NCBI GenBank assembly: GCA_020002185.1
Contig: CM034544.1
Span: 31,181,285 to 31,245,284 of the forward strand
Direction of reading: 5' to 3'
DNA: 64,000 nucleotides
DNA from: Paraescarpia echinospica
Taxonomy: Eukaryota > Annelida > Polychaeta > Sabellida > Siboglinidae
The position numbers and the translations under genes were made by a program. The notes under the pieces are model-generated. The model had not been told where the DNA came from. It did no database searches and saw only the letters and a list, made by a program, of their open reading frames with translations. Shown in pieces: positions 1 through 12,249 of this stretch (positions are counted from its first letter, which is position 1; every line of letters begins with the position of its first letter).

Positions 1-1204
1 CTGCCTTCGAGTTTAATCATATGCATCAAACCAGTCTTCCTGTCAAAAAGAGAATTTGTTGGACCAGTTTCAAATATCGCTGGGTGTAATGCGCAGTGAA
101 AAAAATTGATGCCGACACGTTCCGTTATATTCCGTACTCGTGCCAGCCGCTGGGGTCGAACTCTTCTGGCTCCAACTGTCTGGTTCAATAAATCTCTACG
201 CGTCAAATCGTACAGCTCTCCAGCTGTAGTACCGCTTACTGCTTTAGACGGTGTACACATGTTCATTGTGGTTTACCTTAGCTAGTTTTTCAATGTTGTG
301 TTTGCTACAAGATTACCTTTGGTGCAGTTTCATAATTCCGTCTCCGTTCCGTTCCTCCTTTATCGCAGTCTCTGTCAATTTTCCCATTCAGCTGCTTCTG
401 CCAGCGAAAGTTGACAGTAAGAAATACCAGAAACATCATGTGTGAAATGCCACACCAGCTGTATCTGTCCTCACAATGACAGTAGGATGCGTGTGTAAGA
501 AAACACAATCAAGTTTCTGTTGGCAACAAACAACAATAATAATAGTAATAATAGTAATGCCAATAATAATAATAATAGCAACAACACCAACACCAACAGC
601 ACCAACAATAATAATAATAAGGTAACTTCTTTTGCGCCTGAATCCTAGTTCCTCTTCACGTCCGTTTGTTGCTTGAAAATAATACAGTTCCATTTAACTT
701 GAGGTAATTTTCGAAGGGATGTCGCTCCATATTTGGAATTAGTCGATTCCCTGTGGTTAAGCGGATTTAACTCAATGGTATCATCACAACATTACATTAC
801 GGAATTCTCTTAAACTGTCTGACTGAGACTCCTCTGCCAACACTCCTGTATCCGGTCCTGGCGTAGCTCCCATCACAACATCACTGACGTAGTATTTAAA
901 GAAACATGTTATGGTCTGAGATGATGTGAGGCGGCCGCAGCCGGTGACCTTATGTCTCACAGAGGGAAATCGACGTACAGGTAGTCCCATCTGGAGAGCA
1001 GGTGTTGTATTACTAATTCACCCGACGAAGAACGGATACCTACCACATTTCCTTTCATGGATCATTGCACATGGAAGGTAACAGCAACAATACAACACAT
1101 TCATGCAGCTAGAATATAGCGTACTGGCTGTACAGCATTCTGTTGTCTGCTTTGTGGTCGCCAAATGGCAGAACTAATTGTAGGCAAGTAAACTCACTAC
1201 AAAG
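1..1204. other. Unit-start non-coding sequence
   Basis: No gene is supported. The stretch contains an AAT/AAC-rich tract at about 528-620 and is repeated at 28,495-29,700 and 61,818-63,020. Open frames here are short and not conserved in length between the three copies. Confidence 0.6.
604..655 (-). repeat. Truncated LINE 3' end with ATT tail
   Basis: Read on the minus strand, this ends with GGCGCAAAAGAAGTTACC followed by repeated TTA units. The same terminus is found at many places in the window in both orientations, including at the end of the longer LINE relic at 30,540-31,092. It is best explained as a 5'-truncated copy of that LINE family. Confidence 0.55.
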
Positions 1205-1630
1205 TTGATTGAAAAACATAGTGTTATATTGTGTGTATTGTGTATTGTGTGTGTGGAGTGCGCGAGAGCGCGTGTGCGCGAGTGTGGGCGAATTGGTGTG
1301 TTGCGCGTATTCGCGCATGTTAGCGCGCTCGTGTGTACGTGTGTGCTTGTGTGTGCGCATGTTTTTGTGCGCGCGTATGTGTGCGAATGAACACAACAAC
1401 GCACGTGTCCGCGCATATCTGTGTGCGCGCGCGTCTATGCATATATATGAATGTGTGCCCTTGTGTGCGCGTGTTTGCGCAGATGTGTGTGCGTGTAAGT
1501 GTTGCGTATGTGTGTGTGGTTGTGCGCGAAAAAACGTGTGTGCGCACGAATGTGCATGTGTATCATTGTGCATTGACGCGCGCGCATGCGTGTGTGTGTT
1601 CGTATGTGTTTGTGCATGTGAATACTTGAC
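1205..1630. repeat. TG/GTGC-rich cryptic simple repeat
   Basis: About 420 bases of alternating purine-pyrimidine sequence, mostly TG, GTGC and CGCG steps, favour left-handed DNA. It is kept in all three units (29,705-30,115 and 63,020-63,450). It produces long open frames rich in Cys/Val/Arg or His/Thr that are artefacts of composition. Confidence 0.85.
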
Positions 1631-1868
1631 ATGTTTCGCACGACCCGACCTCACTCAACATAACCGACTCAGAATGTATGTTCCCGACACAATCCGACTG
1701 AAGTGGATCAACGACATCGATGAAGTCAGACTCCATCAGTTGCCACTGCCCTAGCGGCAAACTGTTCGCACAACACATTCACTCTAATGGAAGTCTAGTG
1801 AAGCGATTCCCGCGGAAAATAAGATTTTAATGAGCTAGGCGATCACGTGCTATCGTGACGTCACTTAT

Positions 1869-1869
<1 letters not shown>

Positions 1870-1955
<86 letters not shown>
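1870..1955. repeat. (CA)n microsatellite
   Basis: An uninterrupted CA dinucleotide array of about 85 bases. The same array is present in unit A' at 63,690-63,773 but not in unit B, which diverges just before this point. Confidence 0.98.
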
Positions 1956-1957
<2 letters not shown>

Positions 1958-2375
1958 GCATCAGGCCGACCCTTTCCATGCATTCAGAGCATGTTTACAA
2001 GGATAGCTTTTGGGTCGAAACGAGTGTCAGAATGAGTTATTGTGCAATATTCCGACGAAATACAAACACTAGTCATCATAGAGGAACAAACATTTATCTT
2101 ACGGTTCCACATGAATCGAATTTTATTCAAAACAACGAATGCGAATGGGCCTACAAGTCGACTAGGTTTCGCCGTGCTTGGGCTCGTTTTCAGAATAATT
2201 ATATCGAATGCAACCAACGGGAGATAATCTACACCAATAAACATAAATAGCAAACATATATTGTATCCAGCTACATAAAGTAACGTATATAATCTCATAA
2301 TATCACTAGAGTATCGGTGTATAAAGGAGTTGTACAATTTATCATAACAACTTAAATCAGTAAGACAGTTTCCGC
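1956..2375. other. Non-coding sequence
   Basis: No gene or repeat is recognised. The first part (to about 2,182) recurs in A' up to the window end. It has no counterpart in unit B. Confidence 0.5.
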
Positions 2376-2453
2376 TGGTCCCGTTAGGTCAGTGGGTAGG
2401 CGCGTTGGTTACTTGTCATTTATTTTACAATCGGGCGACGCCGGTTCAAACCT
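2376..2453 (+). repeat. tRNA-like sequence, probable SINE head
   Basis: A GTTAGGTCAGTGGGTAGGCG stretch resembles a Pol III A box and D arm. About 30 bases later, GCCGGTTCAAACC resembles a B box and T loop. The spacing is tRNA-like, but the anticodon arm does not pair well and no CCA-type end is evident. A tRNA-derived SINE head or decayed tRNA is more likely than a working tRNA gene. Confidence 0.45.
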
Positions 2454-2514
2454 TTGATTTTCTTTACACTTTTTTGTTTATGTTTTCACGAAGTAATATA
2501 AACAAAATCATTTT

Positions 2515-2809
2515 ATACTATAATGCACTGTTTGTAAATATTTGAAATATGAAAATATGGTCATTATATATAACGATGTTTCTAAATTGTATTTATCCAG
2601 ACAGATCTCAATCTGTTTTCACATATATAATTACAATATATTACCTTATAATATATTTACAATTAATAAATTATATACCCATTACATTATACTTGTTTGG
2701 ATAAATAAAATTTAGAAACATCGTTATATAATGACCATATTTTCATTTTTTTGGCGAATAAATAATTACTACAAAAATAAAAATTATTTACAAACAGTGC
2801 ATTATATAG
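2515..2809. mobile_element. Foldback MITE with long terminal inverted repeats
   Basis: The left arm (about 2,515-2,600) begins with ACTATAATGCACTGTTTG and contains TGGTCATTATATATAACGAT. The right arm (about 2,694-2,809) is its reverse complement, ending with CAGTGCATTATATAGT. The arms cover most of the element and there is no coding capacity. It lies exactly where units A and B lose alignment; sequence shared with unit B resumes at about 2,810. The superfamily is not assigned. Confidence 0.75.
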
Positions 2810-3985
2810 TGGAGAGAAAACAATATTTTACAGAGCCAAGGAACTGAGATACATCCGACGGATGCTTGTGACATTGTGTGTAATGATTATAAAGTTATGT
2901 TTGTCAATGGTTTGTCATAAAAATTAAACATGTTCGATAAGAAACGATACAATGTTTCCTACGTTAATAAGGCTACGGGTAAAGCACGCAATTACGAAAA
3001 CATTTACAGGCAAATTAGTATTATGAAAGTCATATGTCTATCCCAAAGATGTTCAACAAGTTGCGAGACTAGGCTCGATTCGTATATTTATCCTTAACAC
3101 AAAAAAGTTAATTTACTTGTCGACATTTAGGTTATCGTCGGTAGCCTTCTTCGAGAAGTGTGTTATTGGTCGTAAGTTTGTTGCCTGGTCTGATTTCTGG
3201 TAATATGACAAGCGGTTGTCATATACATAATTATTTTTATTGTGTATGTCAATCACTATGGCGATATAAACAAAACTGTTGATTTATTATATTAGTGCCC
3301 GCAATCTTTCTTGATACGCACACCATCCCACTTTATGGAATCTGTGGGCCACCATTTTTCTTTTTATGTAACACTAACCCACGTTATGGAATATGGACCC
3401 GTCTCTTTGTATGTGTTGTCTAACTCTGCTTAGGCCCATCTTTGTAGGTGTAATTTGAATCTGGCTAGACCCGTGTTTTTCTCATGTAGTCTTCAAAGTC
3501 AACATACTAATAACCGCAGCTAAAAAGTGTGAGGTTAAACATAGTAGAGCCATAGAAAATGTACAAAAACACCCTTACAATATTCAGAGTATTCATGTTC
3601 TCACTATGGAAAGCTGTGCCGAGCCATCTACGAACACAGATCAAATGAAACCGGCAATCCTTGGAAAGATCATCCTCGCTACGAGGGATTGCTGCTGCTG
3701 CAGTTTGTTGTATTTTATACCGGCTAATTCGCTGGAACCGACACATTATCAAAATGTATTATTATCATCAGACCCATCAGCTTGTAACTGTTTTTCATGC
3801 CTTAATTCGATCGCAGATAACGCTAAATGAGCAGGAATGTAATGGAGCCAGACAGGTATGCTTGTTTGTCATGTAGAAAGCAGTCAATTATACAATTTAT
3901 CTGTCTCATAGCTTGCAGCAGTATTTTATCTGATATATGATTTGGTCGGCGATAGACGTAATGCTGCTCTTGCGGCGAGGGTGGC
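2810..3985. other. Non-coding sequence shared with unit B
   Basis: Collinear with about 37,640-38,814. Short open frames (for example near 3,606-3,876) lack recognisable domains, and their frames are not preserved between copies. No gene is supported. Confidence 0.55.
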
Positions 3986-4424
3986 TCTAGTTACTCGCCG
4001 TGTGGGTCATATATTTCACAATTCGGATACCCTTTCGGTGAAACCGGTCGAAAAATATGCATGCCGCGCGTACAACATCATCTCACAAACCGTGTATATG
4101 AACTTTCCTCGGCTCGCAGCCGGTGTCCGGACTGACTCTACACGCGACAAGTAGGGATGAGTCCAGGTGACTATCAGGGATAGTTTTACTGTTGTAATAG
4201 TATGTTGATAGTTCTATTACAGAGGCGTACTGACCCGGTTGCTGGAAGGTGCACTCGAACGCTGGCGGCGAATCTGGGGGTACAGACGCCAAATCGACGG
4301 CCAACATATTCACCAAGCGGATAACGTCATTAAAAAAATCTACGATTCTGTTTTACACGTGTGACAATCACAGTTTGAACCTACCTCAATAGTATTATGT
4401 CATTCTATGATCATTTGTTGTGGC

Positions 4425-5787
4425 CAGACCTGGGGCCGAAGTACTCGGTACTCATGTACTCGTGTACTCGAGTATATTTTTGAAGTACTCGTACTCGTAC
4501 TCGTACTCATAAAACTTATGGGTCATGGACTCGTACTCGTACTCGTACTCATACTCATTGTACTCAGATTTTATGAGTACATTACGAGTACATCTGAGTA
4601 CTTTCTCAATATGTACTGGGGAAAATAAATATATTTGGTTATAAAATGAAACTTTCCTGAAATATTTAAATGTTCAACTATTGTTTAAATACTTTGTTAA
4701 ATCTTATAGAATACCACCTTACCATCCCTACACATAGTACATCCTCATTATCTGATAACCATGATTTATGATACCCAAATATGGCAACAGGCAGCATCTT
4801 TTCCCAGTCAGAAACACCCTCTTCTGCAAACAATAATTGTAGGCTATCAGTTCAGGCCATAAACCTGTTTGTTTAATTAAACCACCAGAATGTCCATAAA
4901 GAGCCAATTAGCAGTTAGCCCACCAGTTAGACAGGAAATGCCTTTGATGTAGTCTGGAGACCATGCCACTTGACAGTGGCTGACTGTGCTAACTGCTAAG
5001 AACAAGAAATGCCAGTCTTCCTCTGTAGAAGTAAGGTGGCTCAAGTCAGACTGCCTCCTACACTAGTATAATCCCATGCCAGCAGCCTGGCTAAAAAGTC
5101 CAAAGGGGATGCTGAGCCTGTTATGTGGACATGTGCTAACCCTGTCAACAATTAGTAGTCTACGATCAGAAAATATAAACTGCAAACTTATAATATCAGC
5201 AGATTGCTGATTGTAGAGGTGAATGAATACCTCAGTCAACCATGTACAGATCGTCACAGTGACCCACTGCAGTTCTGAGTTTTCCAATTCTGGCTCAGTT
5301 GGTCCCTCACCATCTCAGCATTTCGGCCTCATTAGCTCCAGTTGAAAGGGTACTTAGCATAACCGAGAAAGTATTCTGCCCTGAACGGTGCAGCCTGAAA
5401 GACTCAACCTGTGAACAACTCATGTTCATTCGGTGCAATGGCAAATAGATGATAAGATCATACGATGCCACTGAAATGAATGCCAATGAAGTGAATTTCA
5501 GTGTTGATGAAATTGAGGTTTTTCTTAGTTTTCCTCATAAAAAATGTATCAACTGCCATTGCATATTCACTTGTGCTGAGTTATATAAATTAGATTAATT
5601 AAATAATTTTTTTATTTAATTTATATTTAAAAAAATGTACTCGTACTTTTACTCGTACTCGTGAGAATGTACTCGTACTTGTACTCGTACTCAGCTTTTA
5701 GCAATGTACTCGTAATCGTACTCATCCATCATCAAAGTACTCGTACTCATACTTGTACTCATGAAAATGTACTCGGCCCCAGGTCTG
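4425..5787. mobile_element. hAT-family DNA transposon remnant with 8-bp TSD
   Basis: The ends are perfect 15-bp inverted repeats, CAGACCTGGGGCCGA. The element is flanked by the direct repeat GTTGTGGC at 4,417-4,424 and 5,788-5,795, the 8-bp duplication typical of hAT. The uninterrupted site exists at about 8,090 and, slightly diverged, at about 39,235. Both ends carry many TACTCG hexamers (about 4,437-4,600 and 5,635-5,775), like subterminal transposase-binding repeats. The interior keeps a fragment of the transposase C-terminus at 5,290-5,448, so this is an internally deleted copy of an autonomous element. Confidence 0.93.
5290..5448 (+). pseudogene. hAT transposase C-terminal dimerisation domain fragment
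   Basis: The frame ending at the TAG at 5,446 reads through SISASLAPVERVLSITEKVF and then a CPERCSLKDSTCEQLMFIRCN-like tail. This matches the known hAT C-terminal dimerisation motif (S-A-P-V-E-R-x-F-S-x-x-x-x-x-x-x-x-R at the core of the family). In transposases this domain mediates multimerisation. No BED zinc finger or catalytic core is found in the rest of the 1.36-kb element, so it cannot encode an active enzyme. The identification rests on the motif and on its place inside an element with hAT ends. Confidence 0.85.
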
Positions 5788-6635
5788 GTTGTGGCATTCT
5801 TTAGGATTATAAAAACGGCATGTTTCTCGTTTTTTCCAAATATGTGACTGGTGAAATTAAGACCGGTGGTACATACCGCAGTCAAGTGAGATTTCAAAAC
5901 CATGTGAAGTGCCTGAGTGATCTTAACATAACCTTCCAAAAAGCCTCCTGCGTTATTAAAACCCTTCAATTAAGTCCTTCAGAAACTCGCGATGACCTGA
6001 GTCAAGAGAATGGGGTATATTTAAGTTCAGAACCTGGTACGACCACAGAAAGAATGCCCTGCAAACTAGCCGAACAAGCATGTCATTGACCGGCTCCAGC
6101 AGGAAATGGCTTAAGACGTACACAAGTACACTCTTAGAAATTACCGTAACATTAACGCGCATCTACCGTAATAATTTATGGTGTCTCCCCGTAAAATGGA
6201 ATTACTGTACATCCTCTGTAATACATGTACGCCATCTATCAGCTATGAATAATACAACGATTGTTGGGCTTCAACGCATGCGAGAAAATTTATTATATCA
6301 TAATATAGTGGGTGACGCCACTGCTGAGATAATCTCGCTTAATCGACTCTCGCCCGGCTACGTGACTTCGCCGGGAAGACAGTTTGACTCTGAACCCGTC
6401 TTTTGACAGTTATCCGCCAGATAGCAAGTCTATCCTCCAGAATGTTTATATATTGTATGTATGTTTTTGAGAACGAAATAGTATTATTCAAAATGAAAAG
6501 TATCTTATTAAACTAAATGAACACAAAACAGTCGGCCAAAAAGTTCAAGTATTGTACAGGATTCGAACAATGAACTCCCCCGGAAGGATTTTTTGTAAAC
6601 TCTCCATCCGCTGAACCACATAATCGAATTGAAAC

Positions 6636-7180
6636 TCGGTGTAATTTGGCGGCTAAATATATTAGTTATCAGTTCGACCGTCGTGCACGATATCGACTGC
6701 ATTTTGTTTAGTTAAATTAGTTCTTGTTTGTTATCTACATTATGTTTATTCACGCCCAGTGTTTTGTTTCTGTCCTAGTATAAGCAAAACAACGCCGGTG
6801 CCAAATATAGAAATATTAAATCGATAATCTGTATAGCTACTACTGAGGCGTATTGGATAAACCTGCAACTGACTATTTATAGTGCGTCACATCCACAGCA
6901 ACATTTTTCTTCTTCTGGTATACTAAGTTAACCTCATCATGTTGAGGGTTTTGTTGGGAATTTAAACAACTGGAAGGCCTTGTGATTTATAATATATCGA
7001 TCCGCTGCACAAATGTGTCTTCAATATGCATTACTGACTAATATTGTTTTATACTTACATCCCTCAAATTCGCCGTTGGCTAAAAATCGCTGCATTAACA
7101 TCACACTGGATCTAACGTTTGTCGTCTAGGCGACAGGCGCGAGTTGTTAATGTGGCGATGCCGAGTCGCGGTGAAGACAT
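6636..7180. other. Non-coding sequence shared with unit B
   Basis: Collinear with about 40,085-40,640 of unit B. No gene or element is recognised. Confidence 0.5.
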
Positions 7181-7285
7181 TAATAATAATAATAATAATA
7201 AGATAACTTCTATTGCGCCCAAAATCCTTGAAAACCAAGCTCAGAGGCGCATCAAAACAAAACGAATGGTCGATCTCATTACCGA
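7181..7285 (-). repeat. LINE 3' end fragment with ATT tail
   Basis: On the minus strand the order is TGATGCGCCTCTGAGCTTGG, then GGGCGCAATAGAAGTTATC, then a TTA tail. This is the longest isolated copy of the LINE 3' terminus also found at 23,930-24,020, 31,000-31,092 and 57,160-57,225. Unit B lacks it at the collinear place (about 40,640), so it inserted after the duplication or was lost from B. Confidence 0.65.
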
Positions 7286-7666
7286 ACAAAAAATTATTGT
7301 TTGCAAACTCAGCTATGAATAATCAAGTTGATAAAATACATGTTACTAATACTACAACGTGGAACATTCTCATGATAAGTTACTACCAGACATAAAAACC
7401 AACGTCGTGTGTGCCAAGCAGATATGTATCCGTAAGTACGGCGATTAATGGCCATTGCGTGTTTTAGCGGTAACACAGTTTCGCAGTATTAAAACTGTAA
7501 GTGCTTCACACAAAACAACTTAATAAAACATGTTGTTTGGACAATTTTGATCAATATATGATAGAGTTTTAGAATGTGAATATCTTATGGAAGAGTTTGT
7601 TCACATGTTCTTATTAAAACGATGTTTTCCTATTACATACGCCAATTTCGGCGAAATTGGGAAACT
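7286..7666. other. Non-coding sequence shared with unit B
   Basis: Matches about 40,655-40,975. It ends at the breakpoint where the internal duplication restarts at 7,667. Confidence 0.5.
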
Positions 7667-8903
7667 CTAGTTACTCGCCGTGTAGGTCATACATCTCACA
7701 ATTCGGATACCCTTTCGGTGAAACCGGTCGGAAAATATGCATGCCGCGTGTACATTATCTCTGTGTATAAGAACTTTCCTCGGCTCGCAGCCGGTGTCCG
7801 GACTGACTATACAAGCGGCAAGTAGGGATGAGTCCAGGTGACTATCGGGGATAGTTTTACTGTTTTAATAGTATGTTGATAGTTCTATTACAGTGGCGCA
7901 GTGACCCGATTGCAGGAAGGTGCTGTCGAACGCTGGTGGTGAATCTGGGGATACAGACGCCAAATCGACGGCCAACATATTCATCAAGCGGATAACGTCA
8001 TTACAAAATCTACGATTCTGTTTTATACGTGTGACAATCACAGTTTGAACCTAGCTCAATTTTATTATGTCGTTCTAGGATCATTTGTTGTGGCATTTTT
8101 TAGGATTAGCAAAACGGTATTTATCTCGTTTTTCAAATATGTGATTGGTGAAATTAAGACCGGCGGTACATATCACAGTCACGTGGGATTCCTAAGCCAT
8201 GTGAAGTGCTTGATTGTTCTTAACATATCCTTTCAAAAAAGCCTTCTGCGTTGTTGAAACCCTTCAATTAAGTCCTTCAGAAACTCGCGATGACCTGAGT
8301 CAAGAGAATGGGGTATATTTAAGTTCAGAAAAGGGTACGACCACAGAAAGAATGCCCTGCGAACTAGCTGAACAAGCATGTCATTGATCGCTCCAGCAGG
8401 AAATGGCTTAAGACGTACACCAGTTCACTCTTAGAAATTACCGTAAAATTTACGCGCATCTACCGTAATAATTTACGATGTCCCCCGTAAAATGGAATTA
8501 CTGTACATTCGCTGTAATATATGTACGCCATCTATTGGCTATAAATAAAACAACGATTGATGGGCTTCAGCGCATGCGATAAAATTAATTATATCATAAT
8601 ATAGTGGGTGACGCCACTGCTGAGGTAATCTCGCTTAATCGACTCTTGCCCGGCTGCGTGACTTCGCCGGGCAGAGAGTCTGACTCTGAATTCGTCTTTT
8701 GACTGTTATCCGCCAGATAGCAAGAATGTTTATATATTGTATGTATGTTTTGGATAACGAAATAGTATTATAAAAATTGAAAGATAACTTAAACTAAATG
8801 AATATACAAAATTCAGCCATAAAAGTTCCAAGTACTGTACGGGATTCGAACAATGAACTCCCCCGGAAGGTTTATTAGTCAACTCTCCATCCACTGAACA
8901 ACA
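7667..8903 (+). repeat. Internal duplicated segment, copy 2 (hAT-free)
   Basis: A direct repeat of 3,986-6,635 without the hAT insertion; the empty hAT target site is visible at about 8,090. At 8,904 the sequence switches back to the unit B path (41,115). The left breakpoint is abrupt, next to the palindrome-like AATTTCGGCGAAATT at about 7,647. Confidence 0.8.
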
Positions 8904-11900
8904 CAATTGAATCAAGAGAACAACGTTTCGCTCAAGTGCAGCTTTTGGACAGTAGACCACCAAGTCACAACCTGGCCGCGTCTAGCGTTAATTAACCCAA
9001 TTTGCCGCCAGATGTTGCTGAAGATGCTACTATGAGCCTCGATTTGAATTGGGATTAGCACTGAAAATTGAACTCGACTTTTGTGTCTGGTGTTATAATG
9101 GTGACTGTTGTTCGGTAAAATTACTGTTATTTACACTCGGTTAAGAATTAGGCAAGCAATGCTTATTTAAATGTTTTATTTAAATTTACGTACACGTGCA
9201 AAACAGAAGTACCATAACATATTTAGTACTTAAAATGGACATTAGCGTAACTCATTATGTTCTAATAAAATTGGCTAAAATTAAATCACGTTTATGGTGA
9301 CGATTAGGCCTACAGATTAATCTATTACCATCGGCGTTTCTACTGATTTGTGTAACACGCAGCCGAAAATAATCATATTATGATATGTCTAACATACTGT
9401 GGCATGAATGAGAAGCACGTTAGAAAATTTAACTTGATATTTTTGTATATTGTAAAAGTAATTGAAAGCAATTATGACAATGTCAATTGCACCTCGTTAG
9501 AAGTTACAAGGTGGCAAATATATTGGCTGCAAATTGATTATATATATATATATATATATAACTTACGGATATTTTGGTTATCATAATGGATACAATGAAC
9601 AACACATCACCATGTATGCTTGTGGTTCGTGTGGGCATCTATGTTCATCTATCAATTATGATGTGTTTCACAGCAAATTCCATAGAAATGAAGTCTGAAG
9701 TCACATGGTGTAAAATGTGGGAAATTATTTATCAGTTTGAAGCAAGACCAAAGCAAGAACTGCGGTTTTGTTGTGAAATTGTTCCCGTTGCGCACACATG
9801 TTTGTGATTGTAAATGCGATCATTGATTTTTTTCACATTTTATGAATTATTAATGTTACGGTGAATAGTTCACAGAATAATCGAATTTTGGTGTTCAGTC
9901 TAGTCTACATATCTGTAAGACATTTAAAAACTGCACTGTTGCTTAATCGGTTCCGACGGCTCTTTGATGAAACATGTAAAATATGTCTTGGGGGAGTCAA
10001 ATTGTATTTTGCGCTCGGGCGCCAACAACTCTCGCCACGCCACTGCTGTGTTACTATTGCAAAGTTGAAACCTATGCTTATAACTAACACTGCATTAGTA
10101 CAAGTCGCCTGGTCAGTTTGGTTCGCCAACTATCGTTTCTATCGATGGCTCACTGTACTATTGACTATAAATATTGATAACTAAATCTAATATGGATATT
10201 GCACTATCGCCACATTGACTATCGAGATGCATCGATAGCTTATTGTTTCAGCACCCCTGCAATTTTGTTTGGTAATGATTGTAACTAAGAGCGACAAGTC
10301 GATGTAGTGTATGGCCGCTTTCTTTAAAACAAACATTTCAGCCTCAGCTTATAAACGGCGACGTAGACTTGACCTTGTTAAGTTGTGGACAATAGTAAAA
10401 CGTCATGCAGCTAGATTCTCACTTCAGTTACCGGTAGAGCATTATCTTGGATTACTTGCTGTAGAATGTAAACAAGTTAGTATGCAAAGATAAAAACAAC
10501 GCTAGCTGGAAGCAAGCAAGTTCTCTAGGAGGCCGACCGATGATGCAAGGTTGTAAAAGTGGCTACCATCAAGACAACATATCCAAGTCTCCCTTCTACT
10601 TGTTTAACCTCGACTTTTCAGTTCTGTATAACCAAATCAATCTGATTTATTATATGTGAATTCACCTCGTATCTTATCAGTGTAAACATAGACTAGTTAA
10701 CTAATCCAAAACGGAATCATAAGTGTCTATGACTAATTTCAAGTCACAAATACGTATTTCAACTGAAATATATGTGGCATGCCTGACGGTTGTACATAAG
10801 TAATGACAAAAACATACTTAATACCCATGCGAGCCGCATGCTGAAGTAACGTTTTAACATATCAATGTTTATTTCCCCAAGCCATTGTTGTACCGCAGCA
10901 ACAAGCTACATGTTCACTGTAACAGTCAATGCCAGCATATGTACGTCTGACGACTATTACATACACTTGACTGGTTGTTCACGACCGTATGCGTGTTTTG
11001 TACAATTGTGTCAATCTCCACTAGTGTTCCACAGATTAGTTGGGTCGGTTTACATAACTATTGATAAACACAGTGGTTATGTCACGAATTGATCAAACAG
11101 TGAATTAAATTCGGACTTCGAATGTAGCCATTTGGTGTTATGTAGCCGTACCAATTAAAATACCCTAAAATACAAAAACATACTGTGTTGCCAAAATTGG
11201 AGTGACCTGAATATTTATAGAACGGATACAACTGGATTACATGATTTAATTCCCTTCTGAATTGTGTATTTCTCTGGTATGCATGGTAAAGTTGTATAAA
11301 TCATGGTGTTCAATTCTTATGATAACTTAAGACTCAATAACACATCATTCCCGAGCAGACATGTTCACTCGGACCCCACATTGGCGTGGATGAACTAAGG
11401 CAACGTTGAGTTAGTTAAACTCTCCAAACTTCCAAAATTCTAATCCGGTTTTTCTCGATTGAATGGATGCCCTATCGCTCCCCAAATAAAGCAACCCACG
11501 AAACTGTTTAATCACAAACCTGATGACACTATCATGATGTCAAATATCGTAAACAGGCCTGATATTTTTTAACGAGATACCAATACCGTTAGGCCGAACC
11601 GTATACATCAAACACATTTGTATTCGCACGATAGCATCTGAGTGTTTCCGATTAGGATGGAGTATCGCTCGCTGCTGTCACTGACGAACGGCGCCAACGT
11701 TTCTTTATATTATATATCCAAATCTAAAAAAAATGCCCATCATATGTTTAATAAACGTCAGGGTTACCAAAAACAGTCAATACTAATTAAGTGAATGGGT
11801 GTTACTCAAGAAAGCTACTTTAAGTTAAGCATTTAATATTCATTGGAAAAAATGTGTAACTAATGTAAATGTAAACAAAGCTACAGACTCAGTAACAGAA

Positions 11901-12249
11901 AATCTATGTAACATTATGCCATTTGCTTGACATGAAGGGCGCATCCTCTGTTGCATGCTACTGTGAGATGTACACGCGCCACCGAGGAACACGAAAACGA
12001 CGTTCATTTATCATCGATCTCAAGTCGAATACACAACAGCTGCTTAAACTAAGGCTGTCTGCGACTGGGAAATGGACGAAGGCGTCATGAAAGGGAGAGC
12101 ACTTCCTTGACATGCTCTTCCCCTGACACTGGGCACGTTTCATGTGCAACGGGAGCAACATATATTGTCTCTCACTATCGTTGTTTTCACCGTCAAAGGG
12201 AACGTTGAGCAGAAAGAAATATCAACTTCCCAAAATCTTTCGAGTACAA
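8904..12249. other. Non-coding sequence shared with unit B
   Basis: Collinear with about 41,115-44,690. A small AT microsatellite lies at 9,539-9,560 and is much longer in unit B. A 75-codon open frame at 10,865-11,092 is open in both units, but its differences are mostly amino-acid changing and it has no recognisable domain. No gene is supported. Confidence 0.5.

Larger units (their letters stand above)
3986..6635 (+). repeat. Internal duplicated segment, copy 1 (interrupted by hAT)
   Basis: From the sequence TAGTTACTCGCCGTGT onward this stretch is repeated at 7,667-8,903 in the same orientation. The first copy contains the hAT element at 4,425-5,787; the second does not. Unit B has only one copy, beginning near 38,815. 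No protein-coding signal is convincing. Confidence 0.8.

Noticed and set aside
1209..1754. Long frames on both strands through the TG-rich tracts (also near 29,700 and 63,030)
   Set aside because: They are rich in Cys, Val, Arg or His and Thr and are open in several frames at once. This follows from the short-period sequence, not from coding.
10865..11092. A 75-codon Cys-containing frame, open in both units (43,169-43,396)
   Set aside because: Most differences between units change the protein, and there is no known domain, signal sequence or transcript evidence. Chance survival over a few percent divergence is likely.
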